A DNA stretch of 64,000 bases from Timema cristinae (GCA_039000515.1 JBCFYV010011164.1:39996566-40060565), one strand, 5' to 3'. Positions 1 to 11,008 are shown, numbered from the stretch's first letter. Program-made: numbers and translations. Notes: a model not told the origin generated them from the sequence alone.

Positions 1-121
1 AAATTAATTTTTAATTGTCATAATTAAGTTTTCTATTGGTAAACGTAATTTTGCTTTAGAATTAAATGAAACCTTTTTTTCGCTCGAATATTATAATTTA
101 ATTTAAATCCATTTATTTTCC

Positions 122-300
122 AGTCTATAGCTCGGGTCACTTTTTTATTCATAAATGCGAATAACTTAAAACACTAATACAGGCACAAATCTGGTCCACT
201 GTCTGGTAATTTATCAGACCGACATTTTTAGCCATGTCAGGAATCGAACCTGGAACCAATAGTTAAGTATACAGACATGCTATCGAATCCACTAAGGTGA
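122..300 (-). mobile_element. SINE family D copy (tRNA-derived head), decayed
   Basis: Read on the minus strand, the right end (226-300) is a tRNA-like head with a good internal B box (GGTTCGATTCC, the complement of 240-250). A body follows that is related to the copy at 41751-41975. The shared SINE tail is not visible here, so the 3' end is lost or too diverged. It is a pol III-derived retroposon, not a functional tRNA, because the acceptor stem does not close. Confidence 0.55.
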
Positions 301-629
301 CGGTTGAATTTGATCCAAAACATTGCATACACGGCTAAGGCAACAATTATAATTTTATATCTATTTTCTTTGCATTTGAATGTTTGTAATAATAACCTTC
401 TTTACCATAATTATAATAGATATAATTCTCAAAACGATCAGCGGACAAAAGATTTTGTTATGCCAGCGAAACAACGGTGTTTTTGGGGGGGGGGGGAATA
501 CGTGGATAACGCTTGCGTAATAAGCTGTCTATATCCAACCTAGTGGAAATATAGTATTGTTAATTATAGATGATACTAAAATATAGAATGGCAAATTACA
601 TATCAGGTGGCCTATCGCATCTAATTCAC
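301..629. other. AT-rich stretch without a supported gene
   Basis: This stretch contains a 12-13 base G run near 485-497 and otherwise AT-rich unique sequence. The short plus-strand reading frame here has no coding character. The left edge of the GC-rich exon cluster begins at about 630. Confidence 0.5.
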
Positions 630-864
630 CCCAAACATCTGGGATATCATTTCCGGTGGCGTCGATAGTGCCCTGATGGCTGAAGGCTGACGTCGGAGTG
701 AAAAAAACGGTGATGTGCAAAGCACCAACTGCTTCTAGGAGCTGTGCCGGTATAGGACCCATCTCCACGTCGCCGCTTTCAAGGTGCAGCGTCCGCACAC
801 ACGCAGCTAAATCCACTGCTGGTGCCTCGTGGTCCCTCAGGCCGGCATCCAGCCCATATGGATC
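630..864 (-). CDS. candidate internal coding exon, unknown protein
   Basis: The minus strand is open from an acceptor-like TACTAG at 865-870 through at least 78 codons. Its GC content stands well above the AT-rich surroundings. The peptide starts DPYGLDAGLRDHEAPAV and includes ESGDVEMGPIPAQLLEAVGA. A donor-like GG/GTGAAT lies at 624-630, so the exon would end there in phase 1. I do not recognise the protein and see no diagnostic motif. The phase does not match the upstream candidate exon at 974-1075 when the TACTAG acceptor is used, so either a different acceptor is used or the two are not spliced together. It could also be a decayed element with preserved frame. Confidence 0.35.
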
Positions 865-973
865 CTAGTAATCTGAACTTAAAATATAAACATATTAAAT
901 AATATCGTGGGGAAAAAACACTGCCAATTCTATAAATCTATAGCAGTATGCTAACTACCCATGGACCAGTTAC

Positions 974-1075
974 CATTCATCAGACAAATTCCGTCCTCAC
1001 TAAAAAGCTCTAAAGGGTCCGGGCTATCCGGCGCTACCAACGCTGCAGGTGGAGGGGGTGCATCTTCTTGACAGT
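974..1075 (-). CDS. candidate internal coding exon, acidic/proline-rich
   Basis: On the minus strand a pyrimidine-rich acceptor (TTTGTTCCTTTGATAG) precedes 102 bases that are open in one frame. The peptide includes CQEDAPPPPAALVAPDSPDP and LELFSEDGICLMN, and the exon ends at a donor-like GAATG/GTAACT. It begins with two bases of a split codon and ends in phase 1. Acidic and proline-rich composition would suit a disordered segment or activation domain, but that is inference. It lies 110 bases upstream of the candidate exon 630-864 and is also locally GC-rich. Confidence 0.35.
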
Positions 1076-1269
1076 CTATCAAAGGAACAAATACCGCTGT
1101 ACACCAAAGACTTAATAAGCAAAATAGTAATCATTAAAATATACACAACGTTTTTAAACATTGCTGAATCTATCCAATTATTCAGCGCTTAGAAACTCAT
1201 TATAATGTTTACTATTCACAATTATTAATTATAATGTCCAAATGTAATGATTTCAAGGTATATTTATAG

Positions 1270-1539
1270 TCGCTTCAACGGGGTGTGCCGCATGTAACGG
1301 TGGAGAATTCTTATTGGTCAAAAATATTGGTTCCGCATCGGTGGTTGCCCGATAAATGTAAAGGAGCTTCTATTTACCGTTACTTGTCATTCGTGGTCAG
1401 GCGTCTGGTGAATACAAACGTATTGGACCCTCTGGTGGCTTGGGAGGTTCAATATGCCGTTAAGGACTACTATCCACCCACTGCGTTCGTGTTTATTTTT
1501 CCAGACGCACAAATGCGGGTATACATCACGCCCTGTGAC
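1270..1539 (+). CDS. candidate internal coding exon, unknown protein
   Basis: A plus-strand frame of 90 codons runs from an acceptor-like TTTATAG (ending at 1269) to a strong donor GAC/GTAAGG at 1540. A second donor, AG/GTAAGA, sits eight bases further on. Peptide fragments include WSKILVPHRWLPDKC and DYYPPTAFVFIFPDAQ. There is no start codon near the beginning, which fits an internal exon. It runs opposite to the neighbouring minus-strand candidates, so they cannot all belong to one gene. I do not recognise the protein; a remnant of a transposon or endogenous element is an alternative. Confidence 0.3.
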
Positions 1540-1850
1540 GTAAGGAGGTAAGAGGGTTCAAATCCCTTCAAGGTCGACAAACGCTAGTTACTTTTATAAA
1601 TACAAACCCTAAATTGCGCCTGATAGTTATTTGTTGTTGTGCCAAAGGTCTCGGGTTCAAATCCCATATCCAGGTGTCAATGATATCTAGCCAGAATAAA
1701 CCCCAATAAAAACATAAATAATAGCTTTGGGCTATTTTGTTTATAAACTACCATATATGTTTTCACATGTCAACCCTGCGCCAATGATGGTACATCATTA
1801 ACAGGGTCGTTGGCACCATCTTTCAACATTTATAACAAGTTAGGGTATTT
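1540..1850. other. gene-free stretch with tRNA-like SINE fragment
   Basis: Around 1645-1675 lies a B-box-like GGGTTCAAATCCC, followed by CCAGGTGTCAATG. This resembles the head of the C-type SINEs at 14110 and 45008. The rest is AT-rich with no supported feature. Confidence 0.35.
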
Positions 1851-3600
1851 GCGTCATCAAATTTCCATCATCTGACTCCCACCGGAGGAGAGGAATGACG
1901 AAGGAAGAGGAGGGGATGAAGTGAAAGGCAGTCCAACAGAGTCTTGTGAGAGGGAGCCAATGTTCACTCTACGCTACGCTGCCATCAGGAGAGCTTCATG
2001 CACCGTGTTCCTTCCGATGACGATGGAGGAGCGCCCTACGCCGTGGACTGCACGTCAATAAATAAAATAAACTCCATCACCTATCTCAATCCTACCCTGA
2101 TATTAAAAAAATGAGCACTCATAAAAAAAACAATCTTGGACAAGAACAGAGATGTTTGAAACACTGGAAAGGGGTTTCAGTGGGGAGAGGGATTGGGGAA
2201 GGGGTTGGGGGAGGGTAAAATACAATCAGAGAGTGAGGGAGCATGGTCACGTGACCAAATCCAGCCAATCAGAACTCTGTACCCATACGCTGGGCCAGGT
2301 AGTCATTTGTGTGTATGTGTATTTGTATATGGGTATATGTATTGTGCCAGACTAATAGAAACTAGCACGCACATACATACATTGTCAACCCTCAGTAAGA
2401 CTACGAGGAACAACGATTACAAATGATGGCATTTGACTCGCCGAAACCCACTTGGTGTTTACGTCCAGCAGCAAACCTTCGTACTGAGTGGCTGGTTCTT
2501 TCTTTAATTCCATCAACAATCATGACCTACAACTCAGCGCTGCTACTCGGCGTTGTCACATCATCGTCAGCTGAGTCAATCGTAATTATTGTGTATTTAC
2601 TATAATACTGATCTTTACGAGGTCAGATAGGCATTGTGATGCTTTATTAAAATATGTGCCATTATACAATACCTCTAAGTGAAGCTCGGGGACGCCCGGA
2701 ATTAATTGCTAGGGAAATTTTTTGAACTGTTTATGACCTAATTAGGTCTGATTGGTTATGTTTAATTAAGCTAAATTTGTTTAACATAGGCTGTTTTTAG
2801 CTGACTCGCCTTATTCTTATTTAGTTTGTATGCATATTAAAGTAAAAGTAAGCTGTGGGGCATTCAGCTCCAATTTGCAGTGTATACCTGTTTCTGAGGT
2901 TTTTACCTAGCTCGCTCTAGTTTATTCTACTATCTCTGGGATGCCTTATTGAGCTACTACCCACCCATGTTCATACGAACACATTGAGCAGATATAGCCT
3001 CGGTATCGGCGTTCGTAGGTTGGATTCACGAGCAAACAGAGTATGAAAACTCGTTTGTAAATCAACTAGCAGTGGTGTAGATAGATTCTAGTGGTTTTGC
3101 CTAGGGTTTTATATAACTTCTTGAAGAGCCCTTAGCCCTAATTGGCAATAAGCCCTAAGCACCTAGTTGTTTCTTGTCTCTTTCCGCACCTTACGTGCTC
3201 CGTTAAGCTCTCTGAAATAACTCCTTTATAACCGTCACCCTTGTCCCTAAATACAGTTACTGTATTTTCTCTTAGATTGAAGAGGAGACCTTAAGTCACC
3301 TAGTTAATAGAGTAGGCTATTTCTCTGATGAGTTACATATAGAATATTGACTTCTCTTGAAATGAGTTAACTCAATGGGCCTTTTTTCCGTCCAATTTAA
3401 TAAAAACCTCGTTTGGTTGTCACTTGCTACCATTGTATTAATATTATTAATTATTATATACCAGGGTACAGGGTGTGTATTACTGTATCTCTAAATTTCC
3501 CCTAGGCTTCTGTCAGATCTTACTGACTGCAATTCAATATATAACCTGACACTGTGTGGACTAAGTGAATAATAAAACTTTATTTAACATATTATTTTGG
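1850..3600 (+). mobile_element. LTR-like or structured-leader unit, uncertain
   Basis: This 1.7-kb stretch has a purine-rich first part (1880-2220) and a middle part with several short perfect inverted repeats. Examples are GACCTAATTAGGTC at 2737-2750, GCACCTTACGTGC, and AATACAG/CTGTATT at about 3251-3267. An AATAAA signal and an ...TTTAACA end lie near 3570-3590. The layout recalls the stem-loop units at 11.9 and 40.0 kb, but I could not match their sequences. There is no PBS, gag or pol reading frame, so this is a solo-LTR hypothesis only. Confidence 0.25.
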
Positions 3601-3815
3601 GGCTGTGAGTATGCATGTGTATAGGTGTGTGTATATGTATGTGTATATGTATGTGTAGATGTGTTTATGTGTATATGGATGCATGTATGTATGTGTGTAT
3701 ATATGTATGTATATATGTATGTAATTATATATGTATGTAATGTGTGTATGTATGCATATTATATATGTATGTAATGTATGTATGTATGTATATTGTATAT
3801 GTATTTACGTATGTA
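3601..3815. repeat. TATG/GTAT-rich microsatellite
   Basis: An impure run of GTAT, GTGTAT and ATATGTAT units. It has the same composition as the larger satellite at 10941-11297. The Tyr/Val/Met-rich translation is a by-product of the repeat. Confidence 0.85.
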
Positions 3816-3999
3816 TTCATCAAAATATTGGTATATTGACATTTAAGTCTATGGTATACAGTAAGCCCGATGTTAGTTACAGTTTCAACCACCAAACGCT
3901 GTTGTGTGTTTTTAATTTATTGTTGTTACTCGTTTGATAATGTTAAAAGTGTTAACGTCATATGAAGAAATTAAACTAGACAGTAAACTTCAAAACATT

Positions 4000-4002
<3 letters not shown>

Positions 4003-4036
<34 letters not shown>
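4003..4036. repeat. (AT)n microsatellite
   Basis: An uninterrupted AT dinucleotide run of about 34 bases, followed by AT-rich sequence. Confidence 0.95.
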
Positions 4037-4043
<7 letters not shown>

Positions 4044-5095
4044 GCATATAGAGTTCATTTGTTCCATTTAAATACCTGAAGTATTTCTTTTAATGAACAT
4101 GTTTTAAAACTAAAAACTTCCTGAAAAAATATTCTAAGGAAAAATTTCCGATAAATTATCAGTCTCCCACACCTAAAAGTAGCGATATTTGAAAAAAAAT
4201 TGTTCCACGGAACCAACGGTTAAATCAGGTTATCCACCGATGCCGGTCTGTTACAAGATGATGGTGAATGTAATCTATCCATAAGAACGGATAGCGTCGG
4301 AAACTTCGGTACGCGCCATGTAGCTGTGGTTTTCATTACCTCCTCAACCTCTCCTCACCACTCCACCCCCTAAAACTAATATCACTGGGGTGTGTTCGTT
4401 CGCCCCCCTTCCTAGCTTCTCGTTGTTTCACACAACCCCTCTCACACCCTCACTTCCCCTAACCAACCCTTAAAACATGGAGCCTCCCCAACTCCGTTTT
4501 CACAAGATACAAGCAATATTACACTTCCGCATTGTCACATCCTTCTCATGGGGAAAGACTGCTTGCAAAAATATTACTTGGATAGAATAATAATAATTAT
4601 AATAATAAACTCTTTCCCACGACGCAATTTTTGCTATTAGTTATATCTCTATTAAGGTTAAGAACACCTTTCACAACGCTTAATTATTTCTTTATTTTCC
4701 GAGTGAGCACGCATTTTAATGAGAAGTTAAAATTTAGAAGAAATCAACACACACTAACGTGAAGTAAGGATGGTAAACCATTTTGGCAAAAACCACCCTC
4801 AATACACCCGAGCGGGATTCTAACTCAGGACCTCCACACCACTGACAAAGCAGACTGAATGAACTTGACTTTAAAATCACATGATCACCGTTGTGATTTC
4901 CTTAATACCATCTAAACAATTTTCATTAGATGGAAGCGTGATTTTCAAATTTAATTTAATATTTATCTAAGAAGGATTTAAAACGTTTACTATCAGCTTA
5001 AAAGAGTTAGGTGGAAGATCATGGTAGGCAAATAGATTATAAGTTGGTTTTTAAATTAAATTGTATTGGTGCATTTTATGAGCTTTAAGTCATTA
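4037..5095. other. Gene-free stretch with C-rich tract and SINE B fragment
   Basis: A C-rich tract (4335-4500, mostly CCTC, CACC and CCCC blocks) stands out on one strand. At 4765-4860 lies a minus-strand fragment of SINE family B: the 'AACCACCCTCAATACACCCGA' type body followed by a decayed B box. Nothing gene-like was found. Confidence 0.45.
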
Positions 5096-5103
5096 CTTCT
5101 ACA

Positions 5104-5842
5104 CAGGTCCATACGCAGGATTTTTGTAAGGGTGGTCAATCATCAATTTTAAATTATTGGCTTTAATTAACTAATTAATAGTACAATAACCTAATATGTG
5201 ATATAGTTATGGTGGCATATACAATATTATTGATATGGTTCCTTAAGTAATAAAACAATAATTTAAATATTTATATTTTATTGGGACTATAGAAAATGTA
5301 AGCACCAAAAAAACACAATCATTCGCAGCACTCAACCCTCATCGATACGAACAACTTGTTCAAGATAATACATCAAACTTCAGGGAAGAAATAATTATTA
5401 TTATTATTATTATTATTAGCACCGCGTCTTACTACCCATTCGGGTTATACGCACTTACGCTAATGTGTAATGGTAGGGTGATTGTGAGATGAAATGAAGG
5501 ACCTACAGTTTAACGTGGAATCCGAACCACGGTGGCGGCCTGGCATTCCCCACATTCACAAGATTTCTTGTCAGAGGTGAAGGAAGGGATTGGTAATCAG
5601 ATAAATCTTTGCCGGGACCGAGGATTGAACCCCGGCCGCCAGCATAGAAGTCTGACACCTTACCCCTAGACCACCAGGTCACCTATAATAATTAAGTAGG
5701 AGTCTTACAAATATCTCTTCTCGCTGGAATCTTCTACTGGAACTGATTTTGTTCTAGTCTCATTATATTTATATTGTTTTATCTAGTGTAAATTTAGATT
5801 TGAATGGGTTTGAACCCCCATTCCCCCGTGTGCACGGCCCTG
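5104..5842. mobile_element. hAT-like non-autonomous DNA transposon with inserted SINE A
   Basis: The left end reads CAGGTCCATACGCAGGAT. The right end, reverse-complemented, reads CAGGGCCGTGCACACGG, so the two match as imperfect terminal inverted repeats. The flanking 8-mers CTTCTACA (5096-5103) and CTTCCAGA (5843-5850) agree at 6 of 8 positions, as expected for an old 8-bp hAT duplication. The CAGGG start and C-rich subterminal region resemble ends of hAT elements in many animals. There is no transposase frame. A full SINE A copy (5394-5683) is nested inside, so the element is older than that insertion. Confidence 0.65.
5394..5683 (-). mobile_element. SINE family A, full-length copy
   Basis: Reading on the minus strand, the element begins GGTGACCTGGTGGTCTAGGG (A box) at 5683. 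It has the B box GGTTCAATCCTCGG near 5620 and ends with CGAATGGGTAGTAAGACGCGG and an (AAT)n tail at 5394-5417. The head is tRNA-like. The central part (ATTTATCTGATTACCAA to CATTTCATCTCACAATCACC) is shared with all other A copies here. It is nested in the hAT-like element 5104-5842. Confidence 0.9.
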
Positions 5843-5987
5843 CTTCCAGACAAACCTTGATAAGTCAATTATATTCATTCCTCCCTTGGTGGGCACACAA
5901 ATAAATATGCGGATAGCTCGAACGGGTACTAAGACAAGAGACATATTATAAAGAGTACCTATCCCGCCAGTAGAATCAATAACTTAA

Positions 5988-6222
5988 TTGTATGACGTCA
6001 CTCTCGTGTTAGACAAAATTGTTGATGACAGGGAGATAGAGGTTCGAATCCCGGTCGGGTATTATTGAGGGTGGTTTCCCCAAAATTGTTTATCCCGCTC
6101 CCTCTACGCAAACACTAGTATACTTACTTTAAATATAGCTTCCCTAATCACTAAAACCATTAGTGTAATTAGCAACTAAGCATATAATCTGAACGGATAG
6201 TAACGGGTACGGTGTTAAAAAA
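5988..6222 (+). mobile_element. SINE family B, diverged copy
   Basis: The copy has a tRNA-like head with ACTCTCGTGTTAGACAA and the B box GGTTCGAATCCCGG (6043-6056). The family body GAGGGTGGTTT...CACTCCCTC type sequence follows, then a decayed tail CTGAACGGATAGTAACGGGT. The first part of the head, including the A box, is weak. A tail-like fragment (CGAACGGGTACTAAGACAAG) lies just upstream at 5928-5948. Confidence 0.75.
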
Positions 6223-7500
6223 CACTTAATTAGTTTTTGATCGTTTGTCGCACCCACCTTTCCTTTCTGATGTTCAGTTTGAATTCGAACGTGACTCTGT
6301 GGCAAAGCTTTCCTGTATCGCTTTTAATTAACGACTCGGATTTAGTTGCGGACACTATATTTTTTATCTTACCAACCATTTCGCAGCATTCAAAATTGTT
6401 ATGGATGAGGATCAAATGGGTTTCAATCTTTAACAAATATCACTTGAAAATAATGGTCAATATTTCACTACTATCTTCGGTTTGGTAGAGCTTACCTATC
6501 CAATACAGAGGAGATGAAAATGAATTAAAAAGGAAACTAAAAAAATTGGGTTTTGTTAAAATTACAGTAGGATCTGGCTAGTTCAACATTGGTAGTTTCA
6601 AAAAATTTGATGATTTGAATCCAACCATGATTTCCCATGAAATTACTATTTAAATCAATGGTAACATTAACTTTTAATTCGAATTTCAGAAAGATTATTT
6701 TTATAATTCGAAACAATTTTCTTTTCTTTTTTTCGAGTTTGTACTCATTTCAAACCTAGCGTAACGATCTTTATTAAATCACCCACTATGCCAATAATGT
6801 CAAATATTGATAGAGTTATTGACGCATATTTCAAGAGAGGATTCACTGAATCCAAACCAAACGTAAAATAAATCATTTTTAATGCAATCATTGAACTTGA
6901 AGTGTTTGTTTATTGCGTCAAGATAGGCAAACTACAACAAAACAAGATATTTTTTTTGACGTAATGTCATTTAAGTGCAAAAATTGATTTAATTCTCCAA
7001 TTGTCTTATGTTATTTTCTCCAAATTTGTATATTTTGTGTTTAAATTTTATTTTTATTTTTAATCAATGTATATATAGTGTATGTATGCCTTATATAGCA
7101 GATATAAAGTGTATTTTTCTGTAGCATATTTAGAGGTTATTGATTTATTGTTTACCAGCTGTCTCGATACTTAGAAAAAATTAATTCGAATATTGGATAC
7201 TGAGAGTTATTTTAGGTATCCCTTAGACTTCGAATTATAAAGTTTATATTTATAATATTTATTTTAAAACTATAAAAAGGAGTTGGTTGGTAGGTAAAGA
7301 AGACGACATTTTCCCAAACTCTTTATATTTACCAACCAATCAGCTGTTGAGTGATCCAAGAACAATTTAAAATGCGATAGCAAAAAAAAAATCTGGAAAG
7401 AGATTGCTTTGCATCCCACTCTGAATACAAACTGTAGATAACTTAAAACTTTCAAATGAAGATTCTATCGATATTCCTTCTGCTAAATATATAGGAAGAT
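6223..7500. other. AT-rich gene-free stretch
   Basis: Two overlapping frames on opposite strands at 6230-6488 are moderately open but have no start context, splice signal or recognisable motif. They may be decayed transposon sequence. The remainder is AT-rich without repeats I can name. Confidence 0.4.
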
Positions 7501-7745
7501 ATTTTTAGAAATGTAATTCGAATGAGCTTTATAATTTCGGTCCTAAATAGTTTACAGAAGCATTCAAATTTCAAAAATATTCTAGGTGAGGACCACTCCA
7601 AATAACTTTTAATGGATTTAAATTCTCAGTTTTTCTTTAAGTGTAGACCAACCTAAAATATTTTATAAGGGCATCAAATTTTTAAAAATAAATCTGGGGG
7701 AGAGGCTCTAAACCCCCCTCTGTCTTGTAAGTCCATGTACAATTT
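7501..7745. repeat. Dispersed repeat, periodic 'CTAGGTGAGGACCACTC' modules
   Basis: This stretch repeats a loose module of the form AAATTTCAAAAATATTCTAG then GTGAGGACCACTC and an AT-rich spacer, ending in a C-rich stretch (AACCCCCCTC). The same module order occurs at 59990-60350. It resembles terminal regions of old hAT-type transposons, but no inverted ends were found. Confidence 0.45.
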
Positions 7746-8095
7746 TGTTTGTTAATTATTGTCCCCGTTCATAAAATGATTCTACTACCTGCAAAGTAAA
7801 AATAAAGGATAACATTTCATTGTTGACTAAAAGGTTTGTATTTTACTATCTTCTCTTCCTACCATCTGATTAAACTTGATGACAAATAAAGGTATGTAAA
7901 CGAAACCTTATCCAGATAGTTTCAAGAGTAACTATCCAGGGGTGAAAATATTACCGAGCAAGGACTCCCGGACCCTTATCAGTTGAGCCCCCCTTCCCTT
8001 ATAAAGATCTTCCGGAGCCCATGTGCTTAGGTTACTGTATATGCATGTGTGAGGACTACTCTAATGAGGTAGGGTTGGGGAAGAAAGCATTTAAG
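7746..8095. other. Gene-free stretch
   Basis: AT-rich sequence with a C-rich patch at 7965-8025 (GGACTCCCGGACCC and similar) that may be another remnant of the 7501-7745 repeat. No gene is supported. Confidence 0.4.
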
Positions 8096-8252
8096 AGGTA
8101 ATCTACCCACATTAGCGTTGAAAAAGAGTGGAAAACAATTAAGAAAAAAACTCAGGAGACACTATTGGGATTCTAACCTTGATTTATCCGTCATCAACAG
8201 GCCTGTCTAACACCAGAGTGACACCCTAGACCATTCGGCCACTGAAGCAGGT
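8096..8252 (-). mobile_element. SINE family B, head and body fragment
   Basis: On the minus strand the head (TGGCCGAATGGTCTAGGGTG, from 8252) carries the A box, then a decayed B box near 8170-8180 and part of the body. The shared 3' tail is missing. Confidence 0.7.
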
Positions 8253-8580
8253 TATGTTGAGCTATTTTATTATTAGGGCTCGGATGTTTATGACATAAAT
8301 GCTTAGTTTTCCCTTGAATGTAATGCTAAATAAATTATAAACATTGTTTTTGATACCCTGACTTCAAAGATACATATTTTATTTTGCATATTAGCGTATA
8401 TTTTGACCAGTTTTCAATTTTAAGTTATTTTTCCAGCATTTCCGGCATAAATTAATATTTTGATTAAATTTACTAAATAGCTAATATTTATACTTTCTAT
8501 AAAATACAATGCGTAATTCAAAATTTTAGATTAATATTATTGCTGCGTAAATATTTTATGATCAAATTACTTAAAGGTAA

Positions 8581-8846
8581 TGGTGACCTGGCGGTCTAGG
8601 GGTAAGGTGTCGAACTTCTGTGCTGGGGTCCGGGGTTCAATCCTCGGTCCCAGCACAAATTTATCTGATTACCAAACCCTTCCTTCACCTCTATCAAGAC
8701 ATCTTGTGAATGTGGGGGAATGCCAAGCCTCCACCGTGGTTCGGATCCCATGTTAAACTGTATATCCTCCATTTCATCTCACAATCACCCTACCATTACA
8801 AATTAGCGTAAGTGCGTATAACCCGAACGGGTAGTAAGACGCGGTG

Positions 8847-8890
<44 letters not shown>

Positions 8891-8896
8891 TAACAA
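8581..8896 (+). mobile_element. SINE family A, full-length copy with 13-bp TSD
   Basis: A full element with A box (GGCGGTCTAGGGG), B box (GGTTCAATCCTCGG), the family body, and the tail CCCGAACGGGTAGTAAGACG followed by (TAA)13 or so. It is flanked by TACTTAAAGGTAA (8568-8580) and TACTTAGAGGTAA (8897-8909), a 13-bp duplication with one mismatch. That shows insertion by target-primed reverse transcription. Confidence 0.95.
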
Positions 8897-9077
8897 TACT
8901 TAGAGGTAAGAGCCAAATCTGGCTTTGCTTGATAAAAACAAATTCACTATTCCTTACAACTTCAAATAGCTAGTCCATACCTGCTTGAGAGAGAAGTTTT
9001 CTGGGTACACCCAGAAAATAAGAAACTTCGGGAGCCTAGTTTTTGTGGGACTGACCATTTCGTAGAACTGGCCTACC

Positions 9078-9951
9078 TAGAGATGTGGTTCGAAAGAAAA
9101 GTATCGATACTGTACTCATTAAAAGTACCGGAAGAAAAATATCGATACCGTACTAGTATCGAAAGAAAAGTATCTATAACAGTAAGTATCGGTATTGAGA
9201 TTTTAGTCTGGAAAAATATTTTTATCTCGTAATAATAGTTTCAACTTTTGTCTCATAATTGTATTTTCATATTTAACTAAACAGTGAAATTATAATGGTT
9301 TTTAATATTTTAAAACAAATATTAAAATATCCTTTTTTGCTATCCATTTCCTTAAAAAAAAATCTTCAATAATTCACTTTTGGGATGTGCAATTATTTTT
9401 TTAACAACATTTGTCGTTTATGTACTCTTTCAAGAAAATATTTGTTAACTATTGACAAGCAATAGAAGAATGGATGGGCTGCTTTGCTTCATCTGCTTAA
9501 ACAACGCACATACACTTTTCTGCTTCATCTGCTTGGGGCACCTTTGAGTAGAGTGAGTTCATTGAGCTGTACAAAACATATTTTGTTTAGTTTGTGATAA
9601 CTTTACTCATTGATAAAGGAAGGGGTAGAAGACTGGTTTCGACTAGCCCCGTCGTCCGGTAAGTCATCAGACTTTAGACTATTGATGAACAAAGAGGAAA
9701 GTGCAGCTATGCATTATGATTTGCTAAGAGAGATTGAACGCTAGAGTTTCTTCTTGTTTACCATGCAGAAAATGAGCGAGAACTTATAAATAGTGCCATT
9801 TTGTTTCTTTCGATACCAATCCGATACCGTAGTGTGAGTACTAATATTAGAAAGAGTATTGAAAAAAAAGTATCGAGTAAAAAAATACTAACTAGTATCA
9901 AAAGGAAAATATCAATCTTAAGTAAGTATCGAGACATTTTTCACATCCCTA
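9078..9951. mobile_element. Complete non-autonomous hAT element, perfect 8-bp TSD
   Basis: The element starts TAGAGATGTGG and its right end reverse-complements to TAGGGATGTGA. It is flanked on both sides by GGCCTACC (9070-9077 and 9952-9959), a perfect 8-bp duplication typical of hAT transposons. Both subterminal regions (9095-9210 and 9805-9940) hold multiple copies of a GTATCGATAC-like motif in both orientations, probably transposase-binding sites. The 874-bp length and lack of any long frame make it non-autonomous. Its interior (9470-9760) has unique sequence that could be a relic of a transposase or a captured fragment. Confidence 0.9.
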
Positions 9952-10099
9952 GGCCTACCCACCCCACTGAATTCTTGTTCTGCTTGTAAAGCTGGGTCAT
10001 GACTAGCGAGACGAACCTCGCCTCAAACGTCGTTAACGTCGGGTAAATGAATTCGTCGTAATGTTCGCAGCAACCTAGTGTCAGTATTTCGATGAAATA

Positions 10100-10195
10100 T
10101 AAACGTAGGTGATGAGGCTCGGTTCAAAACCCATTGTACGGCTCTGCGAGCCGAGCCGATCCGAGCCGAGCCTCGAGCCGAACCACTCGTAACTT
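10100..10195. repeat. GAGCC-rich subterminal repeat, possible hAT end
   Basis: A cluster of GAGCC/GGCTC units (GAGCCGAGCCGATCCGAGCC and neighbours) in direct and inverted orientation. Clusters like this are typical of subterminal regions of some hAT elements. The matching second end and duplication were not found. Confidence 0.4.
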
Positions 10196-10582
10196 CAAAT
10201 TATTGTTTATTTCTAACTAACCTTTTATCACACGTGCTTTAAATATTAGCTGAGCAGTTTCGTGTTGTAAATCTTACAACTACTAGAAATTTTGCTTTAA
10301 GTTAAACTTTTTTTTTAGTTTACATATTTTATTTTTCCTGCAAATTAATTTTATAATAGGCAGAAGAAAATAAATGAATTAATTTAACCTTTAAAAATTA
10401 AAGATTATATTAAAAACAATATTTACGGTTACATGATTACCCGCGTCAGTCGCATGTTGTAAACTGTACAACGATAGTGACAATTTTTCTAAGAAAATGT
10501 GTTGCACATAGAAAATAAGTTTGAAACTGCCTCTGCCTGTTTGAAAAAGTGGGGAGAAGGGTAAACAATACGCCCTAACCTT

Positions 10583-10828
10583 CTTCAGTGGCGTAGTGGT
10601 CTAATGCGTCAATCTCGTATTAAACTGGTGTGCTCAAGACGGGGAGAAAGTGTTTTGAGTCCCGGTCAGGTCTACTGAGGGTGGTTTATCCTTGAGGTTT
10701 TCCCACTCTCCTTCCAACCAAATGTGGATAAACTACCTTTAAAATTCTTCCTTCCTCATTCCCATGCCATTAGAGTATTTACCATATAGGCATATAGCCT
10801 GAAACAGGTAGTAAGACGAGCTGGTAGC
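10583..10828 (+). mobile_element. SINE family B, full but diverged copy
   Basis: The A box lies in CAGTGGCGTAGTGGTCTAA and the B box is a decayed TTTGAGTCCCGG near 10655. The body TACTGAGGGTGGTTTATCC and the CCACTCTCCTTCCA segment follow. The tail is CCTGAAACAGGTAGTAAGACG. It lies just before the GTAT satellite. Confidence 0.8.
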
Positions 10829-10940
10829 AAACAAAAAATAGAAGCCATGGCAGCCAATTTTAATTTTTCCCTGTTCATTACTTGAGTACGTAGTTTTCTA
10901 ATAAAAAATACGGCTTGCAGGAATGTTTGAGGTTCGGCTT

Positions 10941-10977
10941 GTATGTATGTATGTATGTATGTATGTATGTATGTATG

Positions 10978-11008
<31 letters not shown>

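Noticed and set aside
6230..6488. Overlapping frames on both strands of 68 and 83 codons
   Set aside because: No exon signals and no motif. Opposite-strand frames of similar length suggest chance or decayed transposon.
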